This document shows, in pieces, positions 20,443-29,850 of a stretch of DNA of 34,710 bases. The notes under the pieces were generated by a model, which did no database searches, was not told where the DNA came from, and saw only the letters and a program-made list of their open reading frames with translations. Origin of the DNA: Clostridiales bacterium. Lineage in GTDB: Bacteria > Bacillota > Clostridia > Lachnospirales > Lachnospiraceae. Each line of letters opens with the position of its first letter. Within the stretch, counting starts at the first letter, position 1. The translations under genes and the position numbers were made by a program. Where the stretch lies: assembly GCA_029227635.1 (NCBI GenBank), contig JAQYAH010000037.1:1-34710 (forward strand), in the 5' to 3' direction.

Positions 20443-23070
20443 TTATTTTGCACTTATTGCTGCCTGTGCAGCTGCAAGTCTGGCTATGGGCACTCTGAAA
20501 GGTGAGCAGGACACATAGTCAAGTCCCAGTTCATTACAGAACTCAACGGAGGAGGGATCCCCGCCGTGCTCACCGCAGATGCCTGCATGGAGAGCCGGAT
20601 TTGCCGGTTTTCCAAGGGTCAGCGCCATCTTCATTAGTTTGCCCACTCCGTTCTGGTCAAGCTTTGCAAAAGGATCATTTTCAAGGATCTTTCTGTCGTA
20701 GTAATCGTTGAGGAATTTTCCGGCATCATCTCTTGAGAATCCATAGGTCATCTGTGTCAGATCGTTTGTTCCGAAGCAGAAAAAGTCTGCTTCTGCCGCA
20801 ATTTCATCTGCTGTGAGAGCCGCTCTTGGAATCTCAATCATAGTGCCGATCTCATATTCAAGTCCAACGCCTGCTGCAGCGATCTCTGCGTCCGCAACTT
20901 CCTTGACGATGTTTTTAACGAACTTGAACTCTTTCACCTCACCTACAAGAGGGATCATGATCTCGGGTTTAACCTGCCATTCAGGGTGGTCCTTACTTAC
21001 TTCTATGGCTGCGCGAATGACCGCTTTGGTCTGCATGGAGGCAATCTCAGGGTAAGTGACACTAAGACGGCATCCGCGATGTCCCATCATAGGATTGAAT
21101 TCGTGAAGGCTCTCTATCTTTGCCTTAATCTCATCCACAGTCTGACCTTTTGCTTTTGCAAGCTTTAAGATATCCTCTTCTTCTGTGGGTACGAATTCAT
21201 GGAGGGGAGGATCCAGAAAACGGATCGTTACAGGGTTTCCTTCAAGTGCTTCAAAAAGACCCTTGAAATCTCCCTGCTGATAAGGAAGGATTCTGTCAAG
21301 TGCTTCCTCTCTCTCCTCTTTTGTATCTGCACAGATCATCTCTCTGAATGCTGCGATTCTTGTCTCCTCAAAGAACATGTGCTCAGTACGGCAAAGACCG
21401 ATGCCCTCAGCACCCAGCTTTCTTGCTTTTCTCGCATCCTCAGGAGTGTCTGCATTTGTGCGTACCTTCATGGTGCGGTACTTGTCCGCCCAGTCCATGA
21501 TACGGCGGAACTCGCCGACAATAGCCGCATCAACAGTAGGAATGATTCCTTCGTATATGTATCCGGTGGAGCCATCGATGGAGATTGCGTCCCCTTCGTG
21601 GAATTCCTTGCCGGCAAGGGTAAACTTCTTATTCTCTTCGTCCATGACGATATCCCCGCAGCCTGATACGCAGCAGCGGCCCATACCTCTTGCGACAACC
21701 GCAGCGTGGGAGGTCATTCCGCCTCTGACTGTGAGGATACCTTCAGCCACCTTCATTCCGGTGATATCTTCCGGAGATGTCTCAAGTCTCACAAGAACGA
21801 CCTTCTCACCTCGTCCGGCGAACTCAGCGGCATCGTCCGCTGTGAAAACGATCTTACCGCAGGCAGCACCGGGAGACGCACCAAGTCCTTTTCCTAAGGG
21901 AACGGCCTTCTTAAGCACCTCTGCGTCAAACTGAGGGTGAAGCAGAGTATCCAGGTTTCTGGGATCGATCATGGCAACCGCTTCTTTCTCGGTTCTCATC
22001 CCCTCATCCACCAGATCACAGGCAATCTTTAAGGCCGCCTTAGCGGTTCTCTTTCCGTTTCTTGTCTGAAGCATGTAAAGCTTACCGTGCTCTACAGTAA
22101 ACTCCATATCCTGCATATCTCTGTAATGCTTTTCGAGGATCTCGCAAACCTCTTTGAACTGCTTAAATGCCCCAGGGAACTTATCTTCCATCTCTGTGAT
22201 GTGCATGGGAGTTCTCACACCCGCCACAACATCTTCACCCTGTGCGTTGGTGAGAAACTCACCGAAAAGTCCGTTCTCGCCGGTTGCCGGATCTCTGGTA
22301 AAAGCCACACCGGTACCACAGTCATCTCCCATGTTTCCGAAAGCCATGGACTGTACATTTACTGCTGTACCCCAGGAATAAGGGATATCGTTGTCTCTTC
22401 TGTATACGTTAGCTCTTGGATTATCCCAGGATCGGAATACTGCTTTGATGGCTCCCATAAGCTGTACCTTGGGATCATCAGGGAAATCTTCTCCAAGCTT
22501 AGCCTTGTACTCAGCCTTAAACTGATTTGCCAGTTCTTTTAAGTCTTCGGCGGTAAGCTCAACATCCTGCTTTACCCCTCTGTCAGCCTTCATGGCATCA
22601 ATGAGCTCTTCAAAATACTTTTTGCCCACTTCCATTACCACATCAGAGTACATCTGAATGAATCTTCTGTAGCAGTCCCAGGCCCAACGGGCATTGTTTG
22701 ATTTCTCCGCAATGACCTTAACTACCTCTTCGTTGAGACCCAGATTCAGGATAGTATCCATCATACCGGGCATTGACGCTCTGGCACCGGAACGTACTGA
22801 TACAAGCAGAGGATTCTCAAGATCTCCGAACTTCTTTCCGGTGATCTCTTCCATCTTGCCAATATACTCATCTATCTGTTTGCTGATTTCTTCGTTGATC
22901 TGTCTTCCGTCCTCATAATACTGAGTGCAGGCCTCTGTGGTGATTGTAAATCCCTGAGGAACCGGAAGTCCGAGACTTGTCATTTCCGCAAGATTTGCAC
23001 CTTTTCCACCGAGAAGCTCACGCATATTTGCATTACCCTCGCTGAAAAGGTATACCCATTTTTTAGACAT
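20443..23070 (-). CDS. ppdK: Pyruvate, phosphate dikinase
   Basis: An 875-residue enzyme that interconverts pyruvate, ATP and phosphate with phosphoenolpyruvate, AMP and pyrophosphate; in anaerobic clostridia it often works in glycolysis or to make PEP. The N-terminal ATP-grasp region starts with LGGKGANLAEM. The swivelling His domain has GGMTSHAAVVARGMG with His455, the same number as in the Clostridium symbiosum enzyme. The PEP/pyruvate domain ends with HAGICGEHGGDPSS (catalytic Cys) and YVSCSPFRVPIARLAAAQA. Length is within one or two residues of the family norm. Single gene with promoter at 23159-23187. Confidence 0.97.
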   Translation of the reverse strand: MSKKWVYLFSEGNANMRELLGGKGANLAEMTSLGLPVPQGFTITTEACTQYYEDGRQINEEISKQIDEYIGKMEEITGKKFGDLENPLLVSVRSGARASMPGMMDTILNLGLNEEVVKVIAEKSNNARWAWDCYRRFIQMYSDVVMEVGKKYFEELIDAMKADRGVKQDVELTAEDLKELANQFKAEYKAKLGEDFPDDPKVQLMGAIKAVFRSWDNPRANVYRRDNDIPYSWGTAVNVQSMAFGNMGDDCGTGVAFTRDPATGENGLFGEFLTNAQGEDVVAGVRTPMHITEMEDKFPGAFKQFKEVCEILEKHYRDMQDMEFTVEHGKLYMLQTRNGKRTAKAALKIACDLVDEGMRTEKEAVAMIDPRNLDTLLHPQFDAEVLKKAVPLGKGLGASPGAACGKIVFTADDAAEFAGRGEKVVLVRLETSPEDITGMKVAEGILTVRGGMTSHAAVVARGMGRCCVSGCGDIVMDEENKKFTLAGKEFHEGDAISIDGSTGYIYEGIIPTVDAAIVGEFRRIMDWADKYRTMKVRTNADTPEDARKARKLGAEGIGLCRTEHMFFEETRIAAFREMICADTKEEREEALDRILPYQQGDFKGLFEALEGNPVTIRFLDPPLHEFVPTEEEDILKLAKAKGQTVDEIKAKIESLHEFNPMMGHRGCRLSVTYPEIASMQTKAVIRAAIEVSKDHPEWQVKPEIMIPLVGEVKEFKFVKNIVKEVADAEIAAAGVGLEYEIGTMIEIPRAALTADEIAAEADFFCFGTNDLTQMTYGFSRDDAGKFLNDYYDRKILENDPFAKLDQNGVGKLMKMALTLGKPANPALHAGICGEHGGDPSSVEFCNELGLDYVSCSPFRVPIARLAAAQAAISAK

Positions 23071-23090
23071 AATTAACCCCTTTTCTTATC

Positions 23091-23131
23091 AAAAAAATGA
23101 TCCCAATATAGTAAATTGACCAAAAGATCAA
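23091..23131 (-). promoter_or_regulatory. ppdK leader with two alternative hairpins
   Basis: On the minus strand TTGATC pairs with GGTCAA around TTTT (23116-23131). Alternatively TGATC (23126-23130) pairs with GATCA (23098-23102), with an inner CAAT/ATTG pair, followed at once by seven T (23091-23097). The two cannot form together, and the second looks like a weak terminator just before the ribosome site. Confidence 0.3.
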
Positions 23132-23158
23132 CAGTGGATTTCCCCAAATCCGTTATTA

Positions 23159-23187
23159 ACTTTACTAGATTGATAATTTTTTGTCAA
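23159..23187 (-). promoter_or_regulatory. Promoter of ppdK
   Basis: Minus-strand -35 TTGACA (23182-23187), 17-base spacer and -10 TAAAGT (23159-23164), giving a leader of about 80 bases. Confidence 0.7.
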
Positions 23188-23390
23188 ATTTGCATATTTT
23201 TCTTTCTTTCCTGCAAAAACAATAGAGACATACGTTAATTCACAGGATTTTGACTTGCATTTTAATAAATTATCTTGCAAAAAATGCAGTTGTCTCAGTT
23301 TTAATTGCATTTTTTACCATTTTGAATATGAAAAAGAGAGGAAATGCCTGAATAAGAATTCAAAAAATGTGTATTTTATTTAATACATAA

Positions 23391-23414
23391 AGGCCGCTGC
23401 AAAAGCAGCGGCCT
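23391..23414 (-). terminator. Terminator of the ilv operon
   Basis: AGGCCGCTGC (23391-23400) pairs with GCAGCGGCCT (23405-23414) around AAAA. The T run on the minus strand is short (three). The hairpin core resembles the one at 3754-3773. Confidence 0.75.
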
Positions 23415-23428
23415 CGTAATAGATCATA

Positions 23429-24499
<1,071 letters not shown>

Positions 24500-24526
24500 T
24501 CAAGTCTTAGGCCTGATACTATCGGA

Positions 24527-25027
24527 TTACTCCAAATACTGGATATCCTCGCTTCCTCTGTCAAGTCCGGTGATTCCGGTTCTTGCAAGCTCAAGAATCT
24601 CATAATTCTTGAGAAGGTCCAGAAATGCTTCCAGCTTGGAGGGAAGTCCCACCACTGAGATCATCATGGAATAATCATCAATATCCACGATTTTGCCGTG
24701 ATAGATATCACTGATAGTCATGATCTCCGGACGGTGAGGCAGATCCACCCTTACCTTCACCAGCATAAGCTCTCTGATAACAGATTCTCTGTCTGCCAGT
24801 TTCTTAATATGGCGAACATCCTGAAGCTTTCTGAGCTGGTTCTCAATCTGTTCAAGAATGAGTTCATCTCCGGGAACCGCAATTGTAATACGTGTAAACT
24901 TGGGGTTCGCGGTGGTGTTAGCGGTGATACTGGTGATGTTGTAGCCACGACGGCTGAACAAGCCGGCCACACGGCTCAAAACACCGGTTGTATTGTCAAC
25001 AAGAATTGAAAAAATCTGAGTTTTCAT
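24527..25027 (-). CDS. ilvN: Acetolactate synthase small (regulatory) subunit
   Basis: A 166-residue regulatory subunit. The N-terminal ACT domain (about 3-75, with FSILVDNTTGVLSRVAGLFSRRGYNI) binds valine for feedback inhibition, and the C-terminal domain contains KVRVD and LARTGITGLDRG. The catalytic large subunit ilvB is not in the window. The start lies 6 bases after the stop of the LeuRS-like gene, so they are tightly coupled. Confidence 0.95.
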   Translation of the reverse strand: MKTQIFSILVDNTTGVLSRVAGLFSRRGYNITSITANTTANPKFTRITIAVPGDELILEQIENQLRKLQDVRHIKKLADRESVIRELMLVKVRVDLPHRPEIMTISDIYHGKIVDIDDYSMMISVVGLPSKLEAFLDLLKNYEILELARTGITGLDRGSEDIQYLE

Positions 25028-25033
25028 AACTTA

Positions 25034-25783
25034 CTATACCTGCTTCACAAAACTTATTATTCTATTAGGCACAAAAACTACTCTGTCAAAAGCATTCGCC
25101 TCAGGTAATTCCCTTCTGATCATTTCAATCAGTTCCTTCTCGGAACACCCGAAAGGAACTCTCACTCTGAAGCGAACTCTCCCGTTTATCTGAACCGGAA
25201 TCTCCACCGTAACAAACTCTTCTATGACCTCGCTGCGGTCGGGGAATCCCTCTTCAAAAACCAAGCCCTCTCCGCCTGTGATCTCCCACAACTCTGAAGC
25301 TATGCAGGGGGCAACAGAAGCGGCCAGCCTGAGTAGTATTCTGTATGTCCGTAAAGGATAATGATCCTTATACTGCCTGACGGCCTCATCCACAAAGCTC
25401 ATCAGATGTACCGTGTACTGATGAAGACGTCCGTGATCTAAATCAAAAAGTACACTGTTAAGGAGATTTGATATCTCAGTCATCCCCTGATCATCCTCTC
25501 CGGGAGACACTATCTCCGCCAGCTTCCAAAGCCTTCGCAGGAATCTCAGGACTCCCTCTAGAGTTCCGTCCTCCTCACAGATGTTCTCATGACCTGTAAA
25601 AGCTCTGTAGAGCGAAATACAGTCATATCCGTAATCCCAGCGAAGATTCTCAGTTATAAGGGGATCATCCTGGCTGATGTCGGAAAAAGACTCACCCGCG
25701 TAATCCCTAACCTTAATAACCGGACCCAGCCGCCTGAACCATTTGCGTTCAATGCTTGTGTGATTATACCTGGGGACAGGCAT
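25034..25783 (-). CDS. Stand-alone LeuRS C-terminal-like protein (anticodon-binding region, no catalytic domain)
   Basis: A 249-residue protein whose C terminus has the leucyl-tRNA synthetase words VQINGRVRFRVRVP (197-210), SEKELIEM and VVFVPNRIISFV. The middle carries YGYDCISLYRAFTG (compare YGADTLRLYEMFLG after KMSKS in LeuRS), GVLRFLRRLWKL and VAPCIASELWE. Thus it corresponds to the end of the catalytic core plus the anticodon-binding and C-terminal domains. HIGH, the editing domain and KMSKS are all absent, so it cannot charge tRNA. The ATG at 25783 has GGAGG 9 bases upstream; the upstream in-frame TTG at 25846 is actually the -35 box. It is first in an operon with ilvN and ilvC. A regulatory role through tRNA-Leu is attractive but unproven; a decaying paralogue is the alternative. 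Confidence 0.85.
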   Translation of the reverse strand: MPVPRYNHTSIERKWFRRLGPVIKVRDYAGESFSDISQDDPLITENLRWDYGYDCISLYRAFTGHENICEEDGTLEGVLRFLRRLWKLAEIVSPGEDDQGMTEISNLLNSVLFDLDHGRLHQYTVHLMSFVDEAVRQYKDHYPLRTYRILLRLAASVAPCIASELWEITGGEGLVFEEGFPDRSEVIEEFVTVEIPVQINGRVRFRVRVPFGCSEKELIEMIRRELPEANAFDRVVFVPNRIISFVKQV

Positions 25784-25818
25784 CCAGATCAACCTCCACC
25801 AATTTATGTACCTTAACA

Positions 25819-25846
25819 ATTTTAACACACGATAAACAAATGTCAA
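25819..25846 (-). promoter_or_regulatory. Promoter of the ilv operon
   Basis: Minus-strand -35 TTGACA (25841-25846), 16-base spacer and -10 TAAAAT (25819-25824). The leader before the LeuRS-like start is only about 30 bases, so no T-box or attenuator fits there. Confidence 0.7.
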
Positions 25847-25877
25847 TCAACTATAGGATGAACATATTTCATTTATC

Positions 25878-27506
25878 TTAATTAAGGTTTATTACTTCTC
25901 TCGTGGAGTCACCCTCATTGTATTCAAAGCTGATGTCACTTCCTACACTTGATCTTATGATATCAATATGCTCTGAAACCAGCACATCATAGATGTTGTC
26001 GTCACCCTCAAGAATAATGAAGTAATGGGTATTTCCTTCCACCACAACTTCTGTGATGGAAGCGATCTTGCCTTCTGCCGTATAGGTATCCTTGACCGGA
26101 GGAAGTTCTTTTTCAACTATTCCATTACTTAGAAGAAGATCCTGATAGTCGGCAATACACTCATCTACCGTATTTCCTATCGCAACCCACTGATACTTCT
26201 GAACGTTTACCATGGCATATTTCTTGACCAATCCGGCATCATCTTTTAGCGCCATAAAGTAGGTGGGCTGATCACCGATATTGAGAAGCAGCGGGAACGT
26301 TGCCTGATACTTAAGGTTCTGAACTTCACCTTCCGCGGAAGCCATTGCCGAGGTCTCCGTCGCTCCTTCAACCTTGTAATACTTCGCCTCTTTGGTTCTC
26401 TGATTCATGAGAACAAAACCGACATTTGACTGGTCTCCGCTCACGGAGGTCACTCCGGTGTACACCCAAATATCATCATCAATGGCGAGATAATTGTATC
26501 CTTCTGTTGTCTGCAGACAATCCTTTTGTCCAAGCACACTGTTAAAGAATCCGTGCTTCAATGTTCCGTAGTAGTTGTAGTGGCTGACAAGAAGATCCGC
26601 AGAGTAGGCTCTGTCCACCCACTGAGGGCAGTCTTCCACCGCATAGTCCTTAGTTTCTCCGGTAATAGCATTACAGGTTACAACACGGCCTACAGTCTCA
26701 CCGCCAAACAGTCCAATCTTAAACTCGGAAACCGGACAGATCCAGTAAGGTGTACCCTCTTCATCGATCTCAAAGCTGAGATCCTGGAAGATATATGTAG
26801 GATAGGAAAACCTCAGGTGTCTGTAGATATTTCTTCCAAAATGATCGCTGGTGGAGTACTTAATTCCCTCATCCAATCTCACCAGACTGGTATTCTGAGT
26901 TGCCATGTCGATCATGATAAAAGCTGGAATTCCTTCCTTGCTGTTGGTAAACCACTTGATCAGATTGGCGTATTTGAGGGGAGATACTCTTACCGGCCGA
27001 TTCTGATAGTTGATCTGCGTATAGATCGAATCAACTTCATACTGAGAAACCATCTCCACAAGACTTCCCATCTTACGGTTGCCAAGGAGGGTTGCCGAAT
27101 CTCTGTCCAAAAGAGGAATCTGGGAAAAAGACATCTCTTGCACATCTTTTGCAAAGTCACCCTCGCTTACTTCCAGAAGTTTCTGGTACTTGGAAGCATT
27201 TACAATGGGTGAAGAGAGCACGGAACCTATCAGGTACACAACAACGAGTACCAGAACTGCAGTGATTCCCAGTGAAAGAACCTTTGAACTTTTTATCTGC
27301 TGCCTGGTCTCAGTAAGATTTCCCAGGAAAAATGTTCTCTTTCGAATACCTCGGATCACATAGAGAACCAGAAGTATCACTACAAGAGTAATCAAAAATG
27401 ACCACAATCCCCGGGCATGAATATTAATGGCCGGGAGCTCAATGTAATAGTACAGAGCGGCAAAAAGCAGTATGCCAATGCCGGCAAATATCTTTGCTTT
27501 TCTCAA
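25878..27506 (-). CDS. Large membrane-anchored protein, function unknown
   Basis: A 542-residue protein that I do not recognise. Three hydrophobic segments lie near the N terminus (about 5-23, 34-54 and 77-99), followed by some 440 residues with many aromatic and beta-strand-like stretches (for example YPTYIFQDLSFEIDEEGTPYW and NTHYFIILEGDDNIYDVLV). With a basic loop between segments 2 and 3, the large domain is probably outside the cell. The start is TTG at 27506, 8 bases after GGAGG; the in-frame TTG at 27521 overlaps the terminator. A terminator hairpin ends right at the ribosome site (27522-27555). No promoter is clear, so expression may depend on read-through from the EF-G-like gene upstream. 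Confidence 0.8.
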   Translation of the reverse strand: MRKAKIFAGIGILLFAALYYYIELPAINIHARGLWSFLITLVVILLVLYVIRGIRKRTFFLGNLTETRQQIKSSKVLSLGITAVLVLVVVYLIGSVLSSPIVNASKYQKLLEVSEGDFAKDVQEMSFSQIPLLDRDSATLLGNRKMGSLVEMVSQYEVDSIYTQINYQNRPVRVSPLKYANLIKWFTNSKEGIPAFIMIDMATQNTSLVRLDEGIKYSTSDHFGRNIYRHLRFSYPTYIFQDLSFEIDEEGTPYWICPVSEFKIGLFGGETVGRVVTCNAITGETKDYAVEDCPQWVDRAYSADLLVSHYNYYGTLKHGFFNSVLGQKDCLQTTEGYNYLAIDDDIWVYTGVTSVSGDQSNVGFVLMNQRTKEAKYYKVEGATETSAMASAEGEVQNLKYQATFPLLLNIGDQPTYFMALKDDAGLVKKYAMVNVQKYQWVAIGNTVDECIADYQDLLLSNGIVEKELPPVKDTYTAEGKIASITEVVVEGNTHYFIILEGDDNIYDVLVSEHIDIIRSSVGSDISFEYNEGDSTREVINLN

Positions 27507-27521
27507 GATAGTTTCCTCCAA

Positions 27522-27555
27522 AAACAGGCTGCAGCATAAATGCGGCAGCCTGTTT
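27522..27555 (-). terminator. Terminator between the EF-G-like gene and the membrane protein gene
   Basis: AAACAGGCTGC (27522-27532) pairs with GCAGCCTGTTT (27545-27555). On the minus strand the hairpin ends in TTTTT and runs directly into the GGAGG of the next gene. Confidence 0.8.
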
Positions 27556-27577
27556 CAATTTTGATTTTATAAATGTG

Positions 27578-29656
27578 TTATTTCTCTTCAGCAGCTCTTG
27601 CAGCGATCTCCGCTTCCTGAACATCTGAAGGAGCCTGCTCGTAGCGAGCGAACTCATATTCATACTTACCGCGTCCACCGGTCATTGAACGGAGTGATGT
27701 GCAGTAATCAAACATCTCCTTAGCGGGAACGTCTGCCTCGATGATCTGTAAACCGCCGGCTACAGGAGTCATACCGAGAACACGTCCGCGACGCTTGTTG
27801 AGGTCACCCATGATATCTCCGGTATAAGAATCGGGAACAGTAACCTTAACTGATGAAATGGGTTCAAGGAGTACAGGTGATGCAGCAAGGAATCCCTTCT
27901 TGAAAGCTGCAACGGTTGCTGTCTTGAATGCCATTTCTGATGAGTCCACGGGATGATATGAACCATCATAGAGTGTAGCCTTAACACCAACTACAGGATA
28001 TCCGGCTACGGGACCCTTAACTACTGAGTCCTGAAGTCCCTTCTCAACTGCAGGGAAGTAGTTCTTGGGAACTGAACCACCGACTACGCACTCTTCGAAG
28101 ATGTAAGGCTTCTCAAGATCGCCTGAAGGCTCGAAACGCATCTTAACATGACCGTACTGACCGTGTCCGCCTGACTGCTTCTTATACTTCTCATCAATAT
28201 CGGAGTTCTTTCTGATGGTCTCGCGGAAAGCAACTCTAGGGGTTGAGAGAACAATCTCAGCTTTATAACGGGAAGCAAGCTTGCTGACTACAACGTCAAG
28301 CTGCTGATCACCGATACCGTAGATAAGAGACTGTCTGTTCTCTGCATCAACCACACTCTTGAGAGTAAGGTCTTCCATTGCCAGCTTGGCAATAGCCTGT
28401 GCAACCTTATCTTCCTCTCCCTTATTCTTAGCCTGATATCTCTTATATGTGTAAGGCTTGGAGATTTCTGTCTTGCCGTAGATGATGGGAGCATCCTTAG
28501 TAGAAAGAGTATCACCTGTGAGCGTAACGTTGAGCTTTGCGATCGCTCCGATATCTCCGGCCTGGAGTTCTGAAACTTCAATAGGCTTGTTGCCCTGCAT
28601 TACATAGAGCTTACCGGGCTTTTCTTCTGTTTCTCTCTCAGCATTGTAAAGGACACTGTCACCTTTGAGAACACCGGAGCAAACCTTAATAAGGGAGTAC
28701 TTACCAATGAACGGATCGATGATAGTCTTCCATACATAAGCACTCTTGGCAATAGAGAAATCGTAATTAGCCTCAAATACTTCGTTAGTCTTCTTATTGA
28801 ATCCGGCGATCTCACAAAGGAGCGGGCTGGGGAACAGTTCAATGATATCATTGAGTACGTTGAAGATACCATTAACATTTGTTGAGGAACCGATCTCAAC
28901 AGGAACCATATCTCCGGTAATTACATTCTGCTTAACTGCTGAACGGATCTCGCCCTCAGAGAATTCTTCTCCGGCAAAATATCTGTCCATCATTTCCTCA
29001 GAAGTCTCTGCTACTGCCTCAATGAGGGCTTCACGACAGGTATTCATGTTCTCAACACAGTAATCGGGAACAGGAATCTCTTCACGCTTGCCAAGACCAA
29101 TGAATCTACGACCCTTCTGCTTGATTACGTTAACGTAACCAACGAACTTCTCATTCTCTCTGATAGGCTGATATAAAGGTGCGATTCTTGAGCCGTACTT
29201 CTCGGTGAGGGTCTCAACAACCTCTCTGTAGCTGGCATTGTCAATATCCATATCTGCTACATAGAACATACGGGGAAGATTGAACTTCTCGCAGAGATCC
29301 CAGGCTTTCTCTGTACCTACTTCCACGCCGGCCTTAGCGGATACAACAATGATAGCAGCATCTGCTGCACCTGCTGCTTCCTCGGCCTCGCCTACAAAAT
29401 CAAAGTATCCCGGAGTATCAAGAAGGTTGATCTTATGACCCTTCCACTCTACAGGAACTACAGATGTGCTGATTGAAAACTTTCTCTTCTGCTCTTCTTT
29501 ATCAAAATCGCTTAGCGATGTACCATCATCAACTTTGCCAAGACGGTTTGTCAGTCCTGAAAGGAATGCCATAGCCTCAACCAGGCTGGTCTTTCCAGCT
29601 CCACCATGTCCTAAAAGAACCACGTTACGGATCTGGTCAGTAGTATAATTGTTCAT
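27578..29656 (-). CDS. EF-G-like GTPase (EF-G paralogue)
   Basis: A 692-residue translation-type GTPase of the elongation factor G-like (EF-G2) group. G1 is GHGGAGKTSL (16-25) instead of the canonical GHVDAGKTT, switch I reads KRKFSISTSVVPVEW, and G3 is DTPGYFDFVGE. G4, normally NKxD, reads ADMD (134-137 in FYVADMDIDNAS), so the usual guanine-contacting Asn and Lys are missing. Domains II-V follow; QSGGHGQYGHVKMRFEP is the domain IV hallmark of EF-G, and GRGKYEYEFARYEQ ends domain V. GGAGGT precedes the ATG. It is probably not the main EF-G, which in clostridia sits with rpsL-rpsG-tuf. Ribosome binding is likely from the domains; the job is unknown. Confidence 0.9.
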   Translation of the reverse strand: MNNYTTDQIRNVVLLGHGGAGKTSLVEAMAFLSGLTNRLGKVDDGTSLSDFDKEEQKRKFSISTSVVPVEWKGHKINLLDTPGYFDFVGEAEEAAGAADAAIIVVSAKAGVEVGTEKAWDLCEKFNLPRMFYVADMDIDNASYREVVETLTEKYGSRIAPLYQPIRENEKFVGYVNVIKQKGRRFIGLGKREEIPVPDYCVENMNTCREALIEAVAETSEEMMDRYFAGEEFSEGEIRSAVKQNVITGDMVPVEIGSSTNVNGIFNVLNDIIELFPSPLLCEIAGFNKKTNEVFEANYDFSIAKSAYVWKTIIDPFIGKYSLIKVCSGVLKGDSVLYNAERETEEKPGKLYVMQGNKPIEVSELQAGDIGAIAKLNVTLTGDTLSTKDAPIIYGKTEISKPYTYKRYQAKNKGEEDKVAQAIAKLAMEDLTLKSVVDAENRQSLIYGIGDQQLDVVVSKLASRYKAEIVLSTPRVAFRETIRKNSDIDEKYKKQSGGHGQYGHVKMRFEPSGDLEKPYIFEECVVGGSVPKNYFPAVEKGLQDSVVKGPVAGYPVVGVKATLYDGSYHPVDSSEMAFKTATVAAFKKGFLAASPVLLEPISSVKVTVPDSYTGDIMGDLNKRRGRVLGMTPVAGGLQIIEADVPAKEMFDYCTSLRSMTGGRGKYEYEFARYEQAPSDVQEAEIAARAAEEK

Positions 29657-29681
29657 TTTTCGATACCTCCGAATCTTTCGA

Positions 29682-29710
29682 ATACTATGTTACCATTGTA
29701 CTAAAGTCAA
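29682..29710 (-). promoter_or_regulatory. Promoter of the EF-G-like gene
   Basis: Minus-strand -35 TTGACT (29705-29710), 17-base spacer and -10 TAGTAT (29682-29687), about 25 bases before the start codon. Confidence 0.65.
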
Positions 29711-29754
29711 CCTTTAATGGCAAGAAAATTAATCATTTTCTACAAATTTCAGAT

Positions 29755-29782
29755 TGCTTTATTGCTTTAGCACAATAAAGCA
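29755..29782. promoter_or_regulatory. Inverted repeat next to the tyrA promoter
   Basis: TGCTTTATTG (29755-29764) and CAATAAAGCA (29773-29782) form a perfect 10-base-pair inverted repeat with 8 bases between, ending directly at the -35 box of the tyrA promoter. It looks like an operator; the regulator is unknown. Confidence 0.55.
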
Positions 29783-29811
29783 TTGACATTATTTTTTTCT
29801 TATTTTAATAT
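29783..29811 (+). promoter_or_regulatory. Promoter of the tyrA-aroA operon
   Basis: -35 TTGACA (29783-29788), 17-base spacer and -10 TAATAT (29806-29811), then a short leader to the tyrA ribosome site AAGGAGG (29835-29841). Confidence 0.75.
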
Positions 29812-29850
29812 TTAGCTTAGTTTTTCAGATTATTAAGGAGGAAGATTATT

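Larger units (their letters stand above)
23071..23428. other. Intergenic region between ilvC and ppdK
   Basis: A 358-base AT-rich region. It contains the ppdK promoter and leader, the ilvC terminator and three copies of a TTGCATTTT-like word (about 23255-23315), two of them able to pair (23257-23264 with 23281-23288). No gene is seen. Confidence 0.6.

Noticed and set aside
25784-25846. N-terminal extension of the LeuRS-like protein starting at TTG 25846
   Set aside because: That TTG is part of a consensus -35 TTGACA, and the -10 lies within the extension; the ATG at 25783 has a proper ribosome site.
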